From NCBI GenBank assembly GCA_028285945.1, contig JAPYNE010000028.1, forward strand, positions 1-64,000: 64,000 nucleotides of DNA, in the 5' to 3' direction. The notes under the pieces are model-generated. The model was given only the letters and a program-made list of their open reading frames with translations. It did not search any database and had not been told where the DNA came from. The position numbers and the translations under genes are program-made. Shown one piece after another: positions 32,265-41,595 of the stretch (the stretch's first letter is position 1; every line of letters starts with the position of its first letter). This DNA is from Candidatus Foliamicus numerosus (lineage in GTDB: Bacteria > Pseudomonadota > Gammaproteobacteria > Steroidobacterales > Foliamicaceae).

Positions 32265-32644
32265 CCGCGGCCGGCTTCATGCCGCCAGAAATACGGGCGT
32301 CCGGTTGCCGGAGATGGCCGTGCGAAAACCGCGCACAGAACGTAGCCGCCGCCCGCGCCATCCATCCGCTTGTACTCGTAGGGCTGGCCTGTCACCGGAT
32401 CAAGCGGAGTTTCGCTGAGCGGACGGTCGCCAACGACGACATGCTCAAGGGTAGCGGGAAGCTCACCTCTTGCATCCCAAAACTGTTCGATCTCCCAGGA
32501 GATGTCCCGCAAATCCCCAAGCCTGCGCTCGTCCAGGCGCAGAAGGCGCTGCTCGTCCGGCGACCCGCTCAAATACAGCCCGGCGGCGACCGCGCCCGCC
32601 ACCACGAACGCTGCGGCCAGTGCGGCCACGCGCCCGGCCTTCAT
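32222..32644 (-). CDS. Membrane-anchored periplasmic protein of unknown function
   Basis: A 140-aa protein with one N-terminal membrane segment (VAALAAAFVVAGAVAAGLYL). A soluble part follows with EIEQFWDARGELPATLEHVV and PLDPVTGQPYEYKRMD, a pattern like the globular end of type II pseudopilins (DPxxGxPYxY). It overlaps the DUF5671 gene stop-to-start by 4 nt and is regularly its partner by this arrangement. There is no prepilin cleavage site, so it is not itself a pilin. ATG 32644 was chosen because the upstream frame lies inside the neighbour. Confidence 0.65.
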   Translation of the reverse strand: MKAGRVAALAAAFVVAGAVAAGLYLSGSPDEQRLLRLDERRLGDLRDISWEIEQFWDARGELPATLEHVVVGDRPLSETPLDPVTGQPYEYKRMDGAGGGYVLCAVFARPSPATGRPYFWRHEAGRGCFRLRPGMDVPWP

Positions 32645-33279
32645 CGCGCCAGCACCGCCTCGTCGGCCCGCACCGAGCGCAGGCAGTACCACAACACGCT
32701 CCCGGCGGCGGCAGCGACGACAGCGACCTTGAGAACAAAGCGCGCCGTCAACTCCCCGGAGAGCAAACTGTTGACAAGGGCCACCAAGTCGCCCACCACA
32801 ATGGCGGCCGCGAGGGCTAGAGTGAGATAGGTCAGCCATTTCCTGACGCTCGATGCGCGCCGGATCGGATCTGCCAGCACCATCCTTTTGACGAGCCAGG
32901 AAATGAAAGCGAACGTGGGCGCTGCCACCAGCACAGCCGACGTTGACAACCGAATATTGGATGCGATCAGATCCTGTCTATCGGCGGCCGGGTTGGGAAA
33001 GCCAAGATTGATGAACTGGAAAACCAGCTCGACCAGATTGAACATGCCGTAGTAGAGCGTTCCGAACAAAAGGAGGTACAAGGCGGCATCCCGTGCGGAA
33101 ATATTGGTCTTGGGCGTGGGCACCGGCACGGCAAAATCCAGCGGCAAGTAGCCCGAAAGCGCGCTCTTCACCTTGTCGCTGCCCCATCCGGCCTTGACCA
33201 GCGCCGCTTCGATTTCAGGCCGCGGAACGCCGGCGCCCAAGGCCTCGTGAACAAAATTTTCCAACCGGACATCGGACAT
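32641..33279 (-). CDS. DUF5671-domain membrane protein
   Basis: A 212-aa protein. The N-terminal 45 residues form a SHOCT-like helical unit (LENFVHEALGAGVPRPEIEA, then LVKAGW). Four membrane segments follow (ARDAALYLLLFGTLYYGMFN; LSTSAVLVAAPTFAFISWLV; YLTLALAAAIVVGDLVALVN; FVLKVAVVAAAAGSVLWYCL) as in DUF5671. ATG 33279 has GGAGTAAGGGT directly upstream. It is the first gene of the DUF5671-pseudopilin-like-folC unit. Function unknown. Confidence 0.75.
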   Translation of the reverse strand: MSDVRLENFVHEALGAGVPRPEIEAALVKAGWGSDKVKSALSGYLPLDFAVPVPTPKTNISARDAALYLLLFGTLYYGMFNLVELVFQFINLGFPNPAADRQDLIASNIRLSTSAVLVAAPTFAFISWLVKRMVLADPIRRASSVRKWLTYLTLALAAAIVVGDLVALVNSLLSGELTARFVLKVAVVAAAAGSVLWYCLRSVRADEAVLAR

Positions 33280-33448
33280 ACCCTTACTCCTGCAATCTGC
33301 GAACGGCAAGGCGAAGCGTACCACCGCTTCCGCTCCGGCGGCGCCCACGCGCCCGCCGAATCAAAATTTTTCCAAGGCGCGGGGCATGGGAAGGCGCGAA
33401 GATGAAAATACAATGGGCGCGATCGGCATATATTCCGGAGCAGAAACA

Positions 33449-34090
33449 ATGATCCCCACATCCCCGCGCACTGCCGCCTTTGCGGCGCTTTGCCTGTTGC
33501 TGGCCCTAGGCGCAAGCGCTGCGAGCGCCGATATCGCCGCCGGCGCCGAGGAGGCATCGCCGCTCGCCGCTGGCGTTGCCGCGCCCGCCTTCACCGCCCG
33601 GCATGCGGACGGCAGCGATTTCGCGTTCGATCCCGGCGCGCTCGAACGACCGGCCCTCCTCATCTTCTACCGGGGCGGCTGGTGCCCTTACTGCAACCGC
33701 CACCTCGCCGAGCTTCGCCATGTGGTCCCGGAGCTTGAGGCGCGAGGCGTGGACGTTTACTTCCTGAGCGCCGACAGCCCCGCCAACCTCTCCTCAGCGT
33801 TGCACGGGGATGCCGAGGGCCTCGACTACACGCTGCTTTCCGATGCCCGCTTGAGCGCCGCCGAAGCCTTCGGCCTCGCCTTCCGCGTGCCCGACGGCTA
33901 CTACCAGCAAGCGAAGAACTACGGCATCGACCTCGAGGAAGCCTCCGGCGAAACCCACCGCGCCCTGCCGATTCCCGCCGCCTACCTCATCGACGCGGCA
34001 GGTGCCATCCGCTTCGCCCACGCCAACCCCGACTACACCGAACGCCTCAGCGCCGAAGCACTCCGCGCCGCAGCGGACACCCTCCTCTAG
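33449..34090 (+). CDS. Secreted thioredoxin-fold peroxiredoxin-like protein
   Basis: A 213-aa AhpC/TSA-like protein with a signal peptide (about residues 1-28, ending ASADI). The active-site region is LLIFYRGGWCPYCNRHLAEL with C79-x2-C82, the CxxC form found in the peroxiredoxin-like group rather than a single peroxidatic cysteine. Then come DVYFLSADSPANLSSAL and PAAYLIDAAGAIRFAHANPD. CGGAG lies eight bases before ATG 33449. It is divergent from the DUF5671 gene. A periplasmic thiol-redox role is inferred. Confidence 0.82.
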   Translation: MIPTSPRTAAFAALCLLLALGASAASADIAAGAEEASPLAAGVAAPAFTARHADGSDFAFDPGALERPALLIFYRGGWCPYCNRHLAELRHVVPELEARGVDVYFLSADSPANLSSALHGDAEGLDYTLLSDARLSAAEAFGLAFRVPDGYYQQAKNYGIDLEEASGETHRALPIPAAYLIDAAGAIRFAHANPDYTERLSAEALRAAADTLL

Positions 34091-34232
34091 GCCCCGGCGC
34101 GCAATAGCGGGCGCGAGGCATAACGGCATCTGCTAATATCAGGAATGCGGGATCGGAGCATGGTTCCAAGCAGCGCCTATCCGATCATCCCGCTTGGCGA
34201 AACGGCAATTTGTGAAAAAGGACGAGCTTGCT

Positions 34233-34532
34233 ATGCACAGGAAAGGCTTGGCTCGACCGGTTAAGGTCCGAGCGCTGAAGGGGTGTCGCATCCATCTGAC
34301 TTATTCGGACGGCGTGGCGGGGGAAGTTGATCTATCCCATCTGGCGAATCGCGGAGTTTTCAAAATCTGGCGGAACCGCGAAATTTTTGAGGCGCCGAAG
34401 CTGACCGCAATGGGCGCGGTCGCTTGGGGGCAGGACATCGAACTCTGCCCCGACGCGCTGCGTATGCAAATGACCGGCAAATCCCCGGCGGAGTTGATGT
34501 CCGAAGTGCGGCGGCTTAGCGCGGATGCCTGA
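34233..34532 (+). CDS. DUF2442-domain protein
   Basis: A 99-aa protein with RIHLTYSDGVAGEVDLSHL, NREIFEAPKLTAMGAVAWGQ and DIELCPDALRMQM, the DUF2442 pattern. DUF2442 and DUF4160 proteins occur as adjacent pairs in many bacterial genomes with a toxin-antitoxin-like distribution. ATG 34233 fits the domain; a TTG at 34194 would add 13 residues. Its end overlaps the DUF4160 gene by 8 nt. It marks the left side of the defence-type island. Confidence 0.82.
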   Translation: MHRKGLARPVKVRALKGCRIHLTYSDGVAGEVDLSHLANRGVFKIWRNREIFEAPKLTAMGAVAWGQDIELCPDALRMQMTGKSPAELMSEVRRLSADA

Positions 34533-34785
34533 ACTCTGCCGGTTTTACGGCATAGTCATACGCATGTACTACGGCGACCATCTGCCAGCGCATTTTCATG
34601 CGGCGTATGGCGACTATGAGGCTGTCATCGGCATCGAAAACCTCTCCATACTGCGCGGCACCCTGCCGCGGCGAGCGCTCGGCCTTGTGGCCGAATGGGC
34701 ATCGCTGCATAAGGAAGAGTTGCGCGCCGCATGGCATCTTGCATCCGAGTTGCAGCCGCTAGCAAGAATCGATCCTTTGCCATAA
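34525..34785 (+). CDS. DUF4160-domain protein
   Basis: An 86-aa protein with the DUF4160 hallmark MYYGDHLPAHFHAAYGDYEA near the start (G.HxPxHFHxxYG), then LPRRALGLVAEWASLHKEEL. It overlaps the DUF2442 gene, and the two are probably a functional pair. ATG 34525 is used. Biochemical function is unknown; toxin-antitoxin behaviour is only inferred from pairing and location beside a restriction system. Confidence 0.85.
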   Translation: MPELCRFYGIVIRMYYGDHLPAHFHAAYGDYEAVIGIENLSILRGTLPRRALGLVAEWASLHKEELRAAWHLASELQPLARIDPLP

Positions 34786-34836
34786 GGCGGGCTCCGGGGC
34801 TTATCCGCAAACCAAAGCGCTGATTGAGTATCTGGT

Positions 34837-36572
34837 ATGCCGACGCTGCAATTCAAGGGCAAGGTGTTCGTGGAGAACCATCATTTGGCGGTGTCCTTCC
34901 ATGAGTTGCTGCCGGCTCGCGGCAAGGGGCTGAGCGGGAAGGCGAGCCTCAACGACAATCTGATTGTTGAGGGCGACAATCTGGCCAGCCTCAAGGCGCT
35001 GATGCCCACCTATCACGGCAAAGTGAAGTGCATCTACATCGACCCGCCCTACAACACCGGCAAGGAGGGCTGGGCCTACAACGACAAGGTGAACTCGCCT
35101 CTAATGCAGGACTGGCTGGGCAAGGTCGTGGATCGGGACGACCTGACCCGCCACGATAAGTGGTGCTGCATGATGCTGCCGCGCCTTAAGCTGCTGCGCG
35201 AGATGCTGCGCGAGGACGGCGTGATCTTCGTCTCCATTGACGACAACGAAGTCCACCACTTGCGAGCGCTGATGGACGAGGTGTTCGGGCAGCACAACCA
35301 CCTAGGGCAGATCATCTGGCATGGCTCCACCGACAACAACCCGACGAACATCGCCATCGAGCACGAGTACATCGTCTGCTACGCCGCAAACAAGCAGACT
35401 CTTGAGGAGGTCTGGAAGGCGGCGAGCTTCGGCCCTAAGTCGACCCTGCAGCGAATAGGCGCTGAACTGCTTGAGGCCCATAGAGAACCCGAGGAACTCC
35501 AGAAGGCGTATACACGCTGGCTGAAGCAGCATAAAGCGCAGGTCCGACCACTGGATCGCTACAAGTTCATCGACGAAGGAAGAGTGTTCACGGGTAGCCA
35601 GAGCGTTCATAACCCGGGCCGTGAGGGCTACCGCTACGACGTGATCCACCCCGTGACCGGCAAACCTTGCAAACAGCCGCTGATGGGCTACCGCTTCCCG
35701 GAATCCACAATGGATCGTCTGCTCGCCGAAGACCGGGTGATCTTCGGCGCGGACGAGTCGAAGATCATCGAGCTCAAGGCGTATGTGGACGACTACGAGG
35801 CCAAACTAGGCAGCGTCATCGGTGGAATTGACTCACGCCGGGGAGCGAACGAGCTCCGGGAAATCTTCCCCCGGAAGCCTCAAGCCTTCAAGAATCCCAA
35901 GCCCTCCACGCTGATCGCCGAACTGCTCTCCTTCGCCACCGCCCCGGACTCCATCGTTCTGGATTCATTCGCCGGTTCCGGCACGACCGCACACGCGGTG
36001 CTCGCCCTCAACAAGCAGGATGGAGGCAACCGGCGGTTTGTGCTGATCGAGTGCAGGACTACGCGGACTCGATCACTGCGGAGCGCGTGCGGCGCGTCGC
36101 CCAAGGGGTTCCGTCCGCCAAGAATGAAGCACTCAGGTCCGGCTTGGGCGGATCGTTCAGCTACTTCAAGCTAGGCAGGCCGATGCGCCAGGAATCGCTG
36201 CTGGACGGCTCCAATCTGCCCCGCTACGAGAAGCTGGCGAGCTACGTCTTCTTCACTGCCACCGGAGAGGAATTCCTGCCGGAGCGCGTCCGCCGCGAGG
36301 ACTGGTTCATCGGCAGCAGCCGACTTTATGACGTTTTTCTCATCTACGAGCCGGAAGTGGAAACGCTGAAGAATATGGCGTTGACTCTGGACATGGCCCG
36401 GTCGCTGCCGCCCGCGCGGCGCAACCGCAACCGTTTGGTGTTTGCGCCCACCAAATACCTCGATCGGGAGTTCCTGCACCAGTACAGGATCACGTTCCAG
36501 CAATTGCCTTTCCAGATTTACGAGGCAGTGGACAACCTAGGCGCGGCCAGCGCCCCTCACGCCGGTCCGTGA
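34837..36572 (+). pseudogene. mod: Type III DNA methyltransferase subunit (Mod), frameshifted
   Basis: Beta-class adenine methyltransferase. Motif IV is CIYIDPPYNTG (D69-Y72). A target-recognition region sits in the middle and motif I is DSFAGSGTTAHAVLAL (about residue 378). At 36049-36052 the text GAGTGCAGGAC breaks the frame: up to there the first frame reads NRRFVLIE, and from 36051 the next frame gives MQDYADSITAERVRR through to the stop at 36570-36572. One missing base (GAG-ATG-CAG) would restore a ~578-aa Mod. The site is not a simple repeat, so phase variation is unlikely. Either a true inactivating mutation or a sequence error explains it. Confidence 0.88.
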
Positions 36573-39106
36573 TTCTCAAGGAATTCCAAAAACGCGCCCT
36601 CGAACAGGTTCGCGGGTTCGTGGAGCATCTGGCCGAACAGCGCGGGAAGGCGCAAGAAATACGCAAGCAATTCCCTGACACGGAAATCGACTGGGCCGAA
36701 CAGGCCTGGAAGAAGAGCTCAACGCATCCGTACATGCCGCGCCGAAATGGACTCGGCGAACCGCTCCCCGCGTTCTGCCTAAAGATTCCCACGGGCGGCG
36801 GCAAGACCCTGCTCGCCACAAAAGTCATCGACCTAGTCAACACCCACTACTGTCGGCGGCAAACCGGCCTCGTGCTGTGGATTGTTCCCACCACGCAGAT
36901 CTACAACCAAACGCTGAAGGCGCTCAAGGACCGCGACCACCCGTACCGCCAGCAGTTGGACCTCGCCTCGGCAGGCTGCACGCTGGTTTTGGAGAAAACC
37001 GACCGATTCAGCCCCCGCGACATCCATGAATGCCTGTGCGTGTTGATGCTCATGCTGCCGTCGGCGAACCGCGCAACCAAAGAGCAACTGCGGATGTTCC
37101 GCGACAGCGGCGGGTTCGAGCGGTTTTTCCCCGGCGAGGACGACATCGACGGCCACAAGCAACTGCTTGAGCGGATTCCGAATCTTGATGCTTTCGAGCA
37201 ACAGGGCGGCATGTGGGGCCGCCACGCGAAAACCTCGCTCGGCAACACGCTGCGCCTGCTTCAGCCGCTGATAATTCTCGACGAAGGGCATAAGGCTTAC
37301 AGCCCCAACGCCAAGAAAACGCTGGAGGGATTCAACCCATGCATGATCGTGGAGCTTTCAGCCACTCCGCCTAAAAGCGCCAACGTCCTAGTCGATATCA
37401 AAGGAGTCGAGCTGAACGCCGAGGAAATGATCAAGCTCGACCTCAACATCAGGAATCTCGCCAGCGCCAGTTGGCAGGACACCTTGCTGGCCGCAATTGA
37501 GCACCGCAAGCTGCTGGAGGAGCAGGCGCGGCTGCACGAGGCCAACACGGGCATCTATATCCGCCCTATCTGCGTGATTCAGGTGGAGCGCACCGGCAGG
37601 GAGCAGCGAAAGCCCGGTTTGATCCATGCCGAGGATGCACGGGAATATCTCCTCCGGCATCCTGAAATCCGCCCGGAGCAAATCGCCATCAAGACCAGCC
37701 AGCGCGATGAATTGAAGGAAGTGGATGAACTAGGCGGACTGATGGCGCGCGATTGCCCCATCCGCTTCATCATCACCAAGCAGGCGCTTCAAGAAGGTTG
37801 GGATTGCTCGTTTGCCTACGTGCTGGCCATCCTAGCCAATCCCGGCTCGAAAACGGCGCTGACCCAACTCGTTGGGCGCATTCTGCGCCAGCCCAACGCC
37901 CATAAGACGGGCGTTCCCTACCTGGACGAGAGCTATGTGTTCTGCTTTCAGCGCCGAGGCGCGGAATTGCTGGACGAAGTTCGGAAAGGCTTCGGGCTGG
38001 AGGGGTTGCAAGGCTTGGAAGGGCGAATCACGGCTGATGCGGAAGGGGCCATGCAGCCCCGGGAATCGGTTGTGATGAAGCAGCGCGAGAAATTCAGAAA
38101 AGCCGCCCGCGATCTGGTTCTGCCGGCATTCATGATCCAGGACGGCGGCGAATGGCGGTTGGTTCATTACGAAGCGGACATCCTGTCGCGAGTGCCGTGG
38201 GATGAGATTGACATCGCCCCGCTCGCCGGACTTAGTCTCGGCGAAAGCGGTCGTGGAGACGAGGGTTGGCGCACTGGTCTGGGCAGCGACCCGCTCATGG
38301 AGCACCCCGCGAATAGTCAATCGCCCATGTCCGCTGACGAGGCCCCGGCAATCGACTACCTTTTCGCCGCCAGCCATCTGCTGGATGCCATGCCTAATCC
38401 TTGGCGCGGGCGCGAAGTGGCCAAGCGTGCATTCGAGGCGTTGCTGAAACAGCATTCGCCAAAGCGAGTTTCGGACAACTACACCTTCATTCTGGAATCG
38501 ATGCGGCGGCAACTGGAAAGCGAGCGCGACCGCCTGTGCCGCGAAGTGTTTTCCGGTTTGCTGGAGTCGGGAGCCATGCGATTCCTAGTAGTAGCCAAAG
38601 ACATGGATTTCAATCAGCTTCCCGCAAAAATCGGCACCGCTGCGGGCAAGCAAGCCAACAGGGAGGATGGCGGACAGTATCTTCTCAACCTGTTTGAACA
38701 AACGAATGAGGACGAGCTGAACGGGCTGGAAAACAAGGTCGCGACCTACCTGGACCAGCAGGAGCGGCTGTTCTTCTGGTACCGCAACCGCGCGCGCAAG
38801 GACTACTACGTGCAGGGATGGAAGCGCGGACGAATCTACGCCGACTTCATCTTCACGCTGAGGGCCGACGAAACCGGCACAGAGGATGAATACCATCAGG
38901 TCTTCGTGGTCGAAACCAAAGGCATCCATTTGAAGCAATCGGCGGACACCGGCTACAAGCGATCCGTATTCGACATCTGCTCCAAGCACGCGGCAAAGAA
39001 AGATTGGGCGGAATTCGTCCCGGCAATGCGCGGCAGAGTCATGCGCTTCGAAATCGTGGACGAAGACGAATGGCAGCACCGCCTCAACGCCATGCTCGCC
39101 GCATAG
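36569..39106 (+). CDS. res: Type III restriction endonuclease subunit (Res)
   Basis: An 845-aa helicase-nuclease. The superfamily 2 motor has Walker A KIPTGGGKTLLATKVI (about 74-80), DEGH (about 237), VELSATPP and the late helicase motif ALTQLVGRILRQPNAHKTG. The C-terminal PD-(D/E)xK nuclease reads YADFIFTLR, then HQVFVVETKGIHLKQS (ExK about 781-783). The GTG start 36569 overlaps the mod stop by 4 nt. With an intact Res and a broken Mod the system could not protect its own sites, so if the mod frameshift is real, Res is presumably silent. Res normally needs Mod for target recognition. Confidence 0.9.
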   Translation: MILKEFQKRALEQVRGFVEHLAEQRGKAQEIRKQFPDTEIDWAEQAWKKSSTHPYMPRRNGLGEPLPAFCLKIPTGGGKTLLATKVIDLVNTHYCRRQTGLVLWIVPTTQIYNQTLKALKDRDHPYRQQLDLASAGCTLVLEKTDRFSPRDIHECLCVLMLMLPSANRATKEQLRMFRDSGGFERFFPGEDDIDGHKQLLERIPNLDAFEQQGGMWGRHAKTSLGNTLRLLQPLIILDEGHKAYSPNAKKTLEGFNPCMIVELSATPPKSANVLVDIKGVELNAEEMIKLDLNIRNLASASWQDTLLAAIEHRKLLEEQARLHEANTGIYIRPICVIQVERTGREQRKPGLIHAEDAREYLLRHPEIRPEQIAIKTSQRDELKEVDELGGLMARDCPIRFIITKQALQEGWDCSFAYVLAILANPGSKTALTQLVGRILRQPNAHKTGVPYLDESYVFCFQRRGAELLDEVRKGFGLEGLQGLEGRITADAEGAMQPRESVVMKQREKFRKAARDLVLPAFMIQDGGEWRLVHYEADILSRVPWDEIDIAPLAGLSLGESGRGDEGWRTGLGSDPLMEHPANSQSPMSADEAPAIDYLFAASHLLDAMPNPWRGREVAKRAFEALLKQHSPKRVSDNYTFILESMRRQLESERDRLCREVFSGLLESGAMRFLVVAKDMDFNQLPAKIGTAAGKQANREDGGQYLLNLFEQTNEDELNGLENKVATYLDQQERLFFWYRNRARKDYYVQGWKRGRIYADFIFTLRADETGTEDEYHQVFVVETKGIHLKQSADTGYKRSVFDICSKHAAKKDWAEFVPAMRGRVMRFEIVDEDEWQHRLNAMLAA

Positions 39107-39252
39107 CCCTGCGGAAGCAGATCAATGAAGCAGGCTCCCCACACAATCCATGTAGCGCAACCAGCGCATCTGTATCATAAGAATGAACGCAGTTTGAGGA
39201 CAAGGAAGCGGGTAAATCGGCGCCCACATGGTGCTCATTAGTCGGCAGGCGA

Positions 39253-41595
39253 ATGAAAAACAAAACCCCATTCAGGATCAGCACCGGCCTCAAGAATCTT
39301 ATCGGCCAAGATCTGATCACGGAAGAATTTGTTGCCGTATTCGAGTTGGTAAAGAATGCATTTGATGCGCACGCAAGATTAGTTCAGATACTTTTCGAGG
39401 ATGACCGTATTGTTGTCTGCGACAACGGAAAGGGAATGTCGAATGCGGACATCCACAACAAGTGGCTTTTTGTTGCTTACTCAGCCAAGCGGGACGGGAC
39501 CGAGGATGATAACTACCGAGACAAGGTCTCCGGACCGCGCCGTTCTTTTGCTGGCGCCAAAGGTGTAGGCCGCTTTTCAAGTGATCGGCTCGGCAAGCAT
39601 CTCCTGCTGTGCTCAAGAGCTTCTCGGCATCCAGTGCAACATGCCGAAATAGACTGGACTCTTTACGAGACGGATGCAAAAAAGGATTTCGGAACGATCG
39701 ACGCATCCGTCTGGGAGACTAAGGATTTCCCGGAATTCTTGCCTAATCCGCAAGGCGAAACGGGAACAGTGCTGGAGATTAAAGGACTCAGATCAGAATG
39801 GGACCGCGACAAACTGTTAAAGCTCAAGAGAGAACTTACAAAACTCATCAATCCCTTCACGGAGGAATCGCCAGAATTCGAAATAGAGATTATTGCGCCG
39901 GACAAGCGCATGCAGGACAAGGAGGATGCGAAATACAACGCTAGTCCTACAAGAAAAGGGGAACTTAGGCCGATGGTAAACGGACTAGTCAAGAACCCCA
40001 TCATGGATGTGTTAAGCAAGCGAACAACACTGATCCGAGTCGCACTTGTCAACAAAGGCGAGGTGATCGAATCCGTGCTAGAAGATCGAGGCGAGTTGAT
40101 CTACCGGATCAAAGAACCTAACCCCTACTCGAAACTAAAGGAATCCGGCCTTCTAGCTGATATCTACTTCCTAAACCGAAGCGCCAAAGCGGTATTTGCT
40201 CGTCGAATGGGTTTGCCCAGCGTGCAATTCGGCTCCATCTTTCTGTTTCGCAACGGCTTCCGGGTCATGCCCATAGGGGCAGAAGACGACGACTTTTTTG
40301 GCCTCAATCGGAGAAAGCAACAAGGCCAGCGTCGATTCCTAGGAGGCCGTGACCTAATTGGCCGAGTGGACATCACGGGAGGTCATGGATTTGAGGAAGC
40401 AACAAGCCGAAACCAAGGACTCATTCGCACGCCTCAAGTATTCGAGCTGATTAAGTGCGTAGTTGACAAATGCGTCCGGCGCTTGGAGCGTTACATAGTT
40501 GATATCACTTGGAAGGACCATTACGACAAAGACACTGCTGATATATCCCGCATGAAGCTTGATGAGAGCAGCTCTCTTGTGGCGCAGCTTGTCTCCCGGC
40601 TTGCGGCAACCCAGGGCGTGGAGCTTGTTGCATACAACCGCGAACTCGTAAGGATTGTTGATGAAAAGTCAACGGCTTTCGGGCACTCTCTGAAAGCGCT
40701 TGAGTTGCTTGCTGAACGCACAGGCGATAAGGCCATCCTCGTGCGGGTCGATGAAGCCAAAGCTCGGATTAGAGATCTAGAAGCATCGGAAAGGACGGCC
40801 CGGAAAGCAATGGAGAGGGCGGAAGCTCAGGCGGAAGCAGCCAAGACAGTGGCAGTTACTGCTCAGCTTGAGCGCGACGAGGAAAGAAAACGCAATCGGT
40901 TCTTGATTGCCGCAGCATCATTGGACCAAGATACAACGCTTAATCTGCACCATCAGATCATCATGCACGCCTCGGATGTGCATTTGGGCGTGAAGCGCAT
41001 GATGAACAAGCTAAGGAAAGACATCAACGTTCCAAAACGCGAGTGGGTTGATTTTCTGGAGCGCGTATCATTCCGCAATAGCCAAATTCTTACCGCATCG
41101 CGTTTTGCTACGAAAAGCGGCTATAAGCAGCAATCGACAGAGGTGGAAGCTGACCTTGCGGGCTATATTCGTGATTATGCGGAAACCGTGTCTCCGCTGT
41201 GGGCGCCACGCGGAGTGGACATAGAAGTGACGAGCGACGAGAAGCCGTTGCTGCGAAAATTCCGGCCCATTGAGGTTGGCATCGTGATCGACAACCTTGT
41301 TGCCAATGCTGCAAAGGCGCGTGCCTCTAAAGTGGGAGTATTTCTAGAGGTCAGCAAAGGCTCCAATCCAGAGCTCGTAGTTACCGTGGCCGACGATGGG
41401 GACGGCTGGTCCGAGTCTCTAAACCCGTTGAGGCAGGTGCTGGAAAAGGGCGTTACAAAAACTGATGGCGCCGGGCTTGGTCTCTATCACGTAAGGCTAG
41501 TAATCGAAGGCTTGGGTGGCCTCATTGAAGTGGGCGGCGAACCACGGTCTGACGCTTTTAAGGGTGCCAAAATCATACTAAGGATCCCATCGTGA
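39253..41595 (+). CDS. Tandem-GHKL ATPase, sensor-kinase-like (partner of receiver-HEPN protein)
   Basis: A 780-aa protein with two GHKL ATP-binding modules. The N-terminal one is HSP90/MORC-like: FELVKNAFDAHA (31-42), VVCDNGKGMSNADIHNKW, SFAGAKGVGRFSSDRLGKHL. A long charged coiled coil follows (about 500-553). The DHp-like helix LDQDTTLNLHHQIIMHASDV has candidate phospho-histidines H566/H567. A histidine-kinase-type HATPase comes last: IDNLVANAAKARASKVG, VADDGDGW, TDGAGLGLYHVRLVIEG. No membrane segment or usual sensor domain is present, so it is cytoplasmic. Its stop overlaps the receiver gene start by 4 nt. Composition is more AT-rich than housekeeping genes. Kinase activity is inferred from the C-terminal half. 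Confidence 0.82.
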   Translation: MKNKTPFRISTGLKNLIGQDLITEEFVAVFELVKNAFDAHARLVQILFEDDRIVVCDNGKGMSNADIHNKWLFVAYSAKRDGTEDDNYRDKVSGPRRSFAGAKGVGRFSSDRLGKHLLLCSRASRHPVQHAEIDWTLYETDAKKDFGTIDASVWETKDFPEFLPNPQGETGTVLEIKGLRSEWDRDKLLKLKRELTKLINPFTEESPEFEIEIIAPDKRMQDKEDAKYNASPTRKGELRPMVNGLVKNPIMDVLSKRTTLIRVALVNKGEVIESVLEDRGELIYRIKEPNPYSKLKESGLLADIYFLNRSAKAVFARRMGLPSVQFGSIFLFRNGFRVMPIGAEDDDFFGLNRRKQQGQRRFLGGRDLIGRVDITGGHGFEEATSRNQGLIRTPQVFELIKCVVDKCVRRLERYIVDITWKDHYDKDTADISRMKLDESSSLVAQLVSRLAATQGVELVAYNRELVRIVDEKSTAFGHSLKALELLAERTGDKAILVRVDEAKARIRDLEASERTARKAMERAEAQAEAAKTVAVTAQLERDEERKRNRFLIAAASLDQDTTLNLHHQIIMHASDVHLGVKRMMNKLRKDINVPKREWVDFLERVSFRNSQILTASRFATKSGYKQQSTEVEADLAGYIRDYAETVSPLWAPRGVDIEVTSDEKPLLRKFRPIEVGIVIDNLVANAAKARASKVGVFLEVSKGSNPELVVTVADDGDGWSESLNPLRQVLEKGVTKTDGAGLGLYHVRLVIEGLGGLIEVGGEPRSDAFKGAKIILRIPS

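Noticed and set aside
34091..34125. Fourth copy of the stop-adjacent element (GGCGCGCAATAGCGGGC)
   Set aside because: Similar in part but lacks a base of the core and lies in the opposite orientation to the upstream gene, so it was not counted.
36051..36572. A separate gene starting at GTG 36051
   Set aside because: Its sequence is the normal C-terminal quarter of Mod; the apparent start is created by the frameshift.
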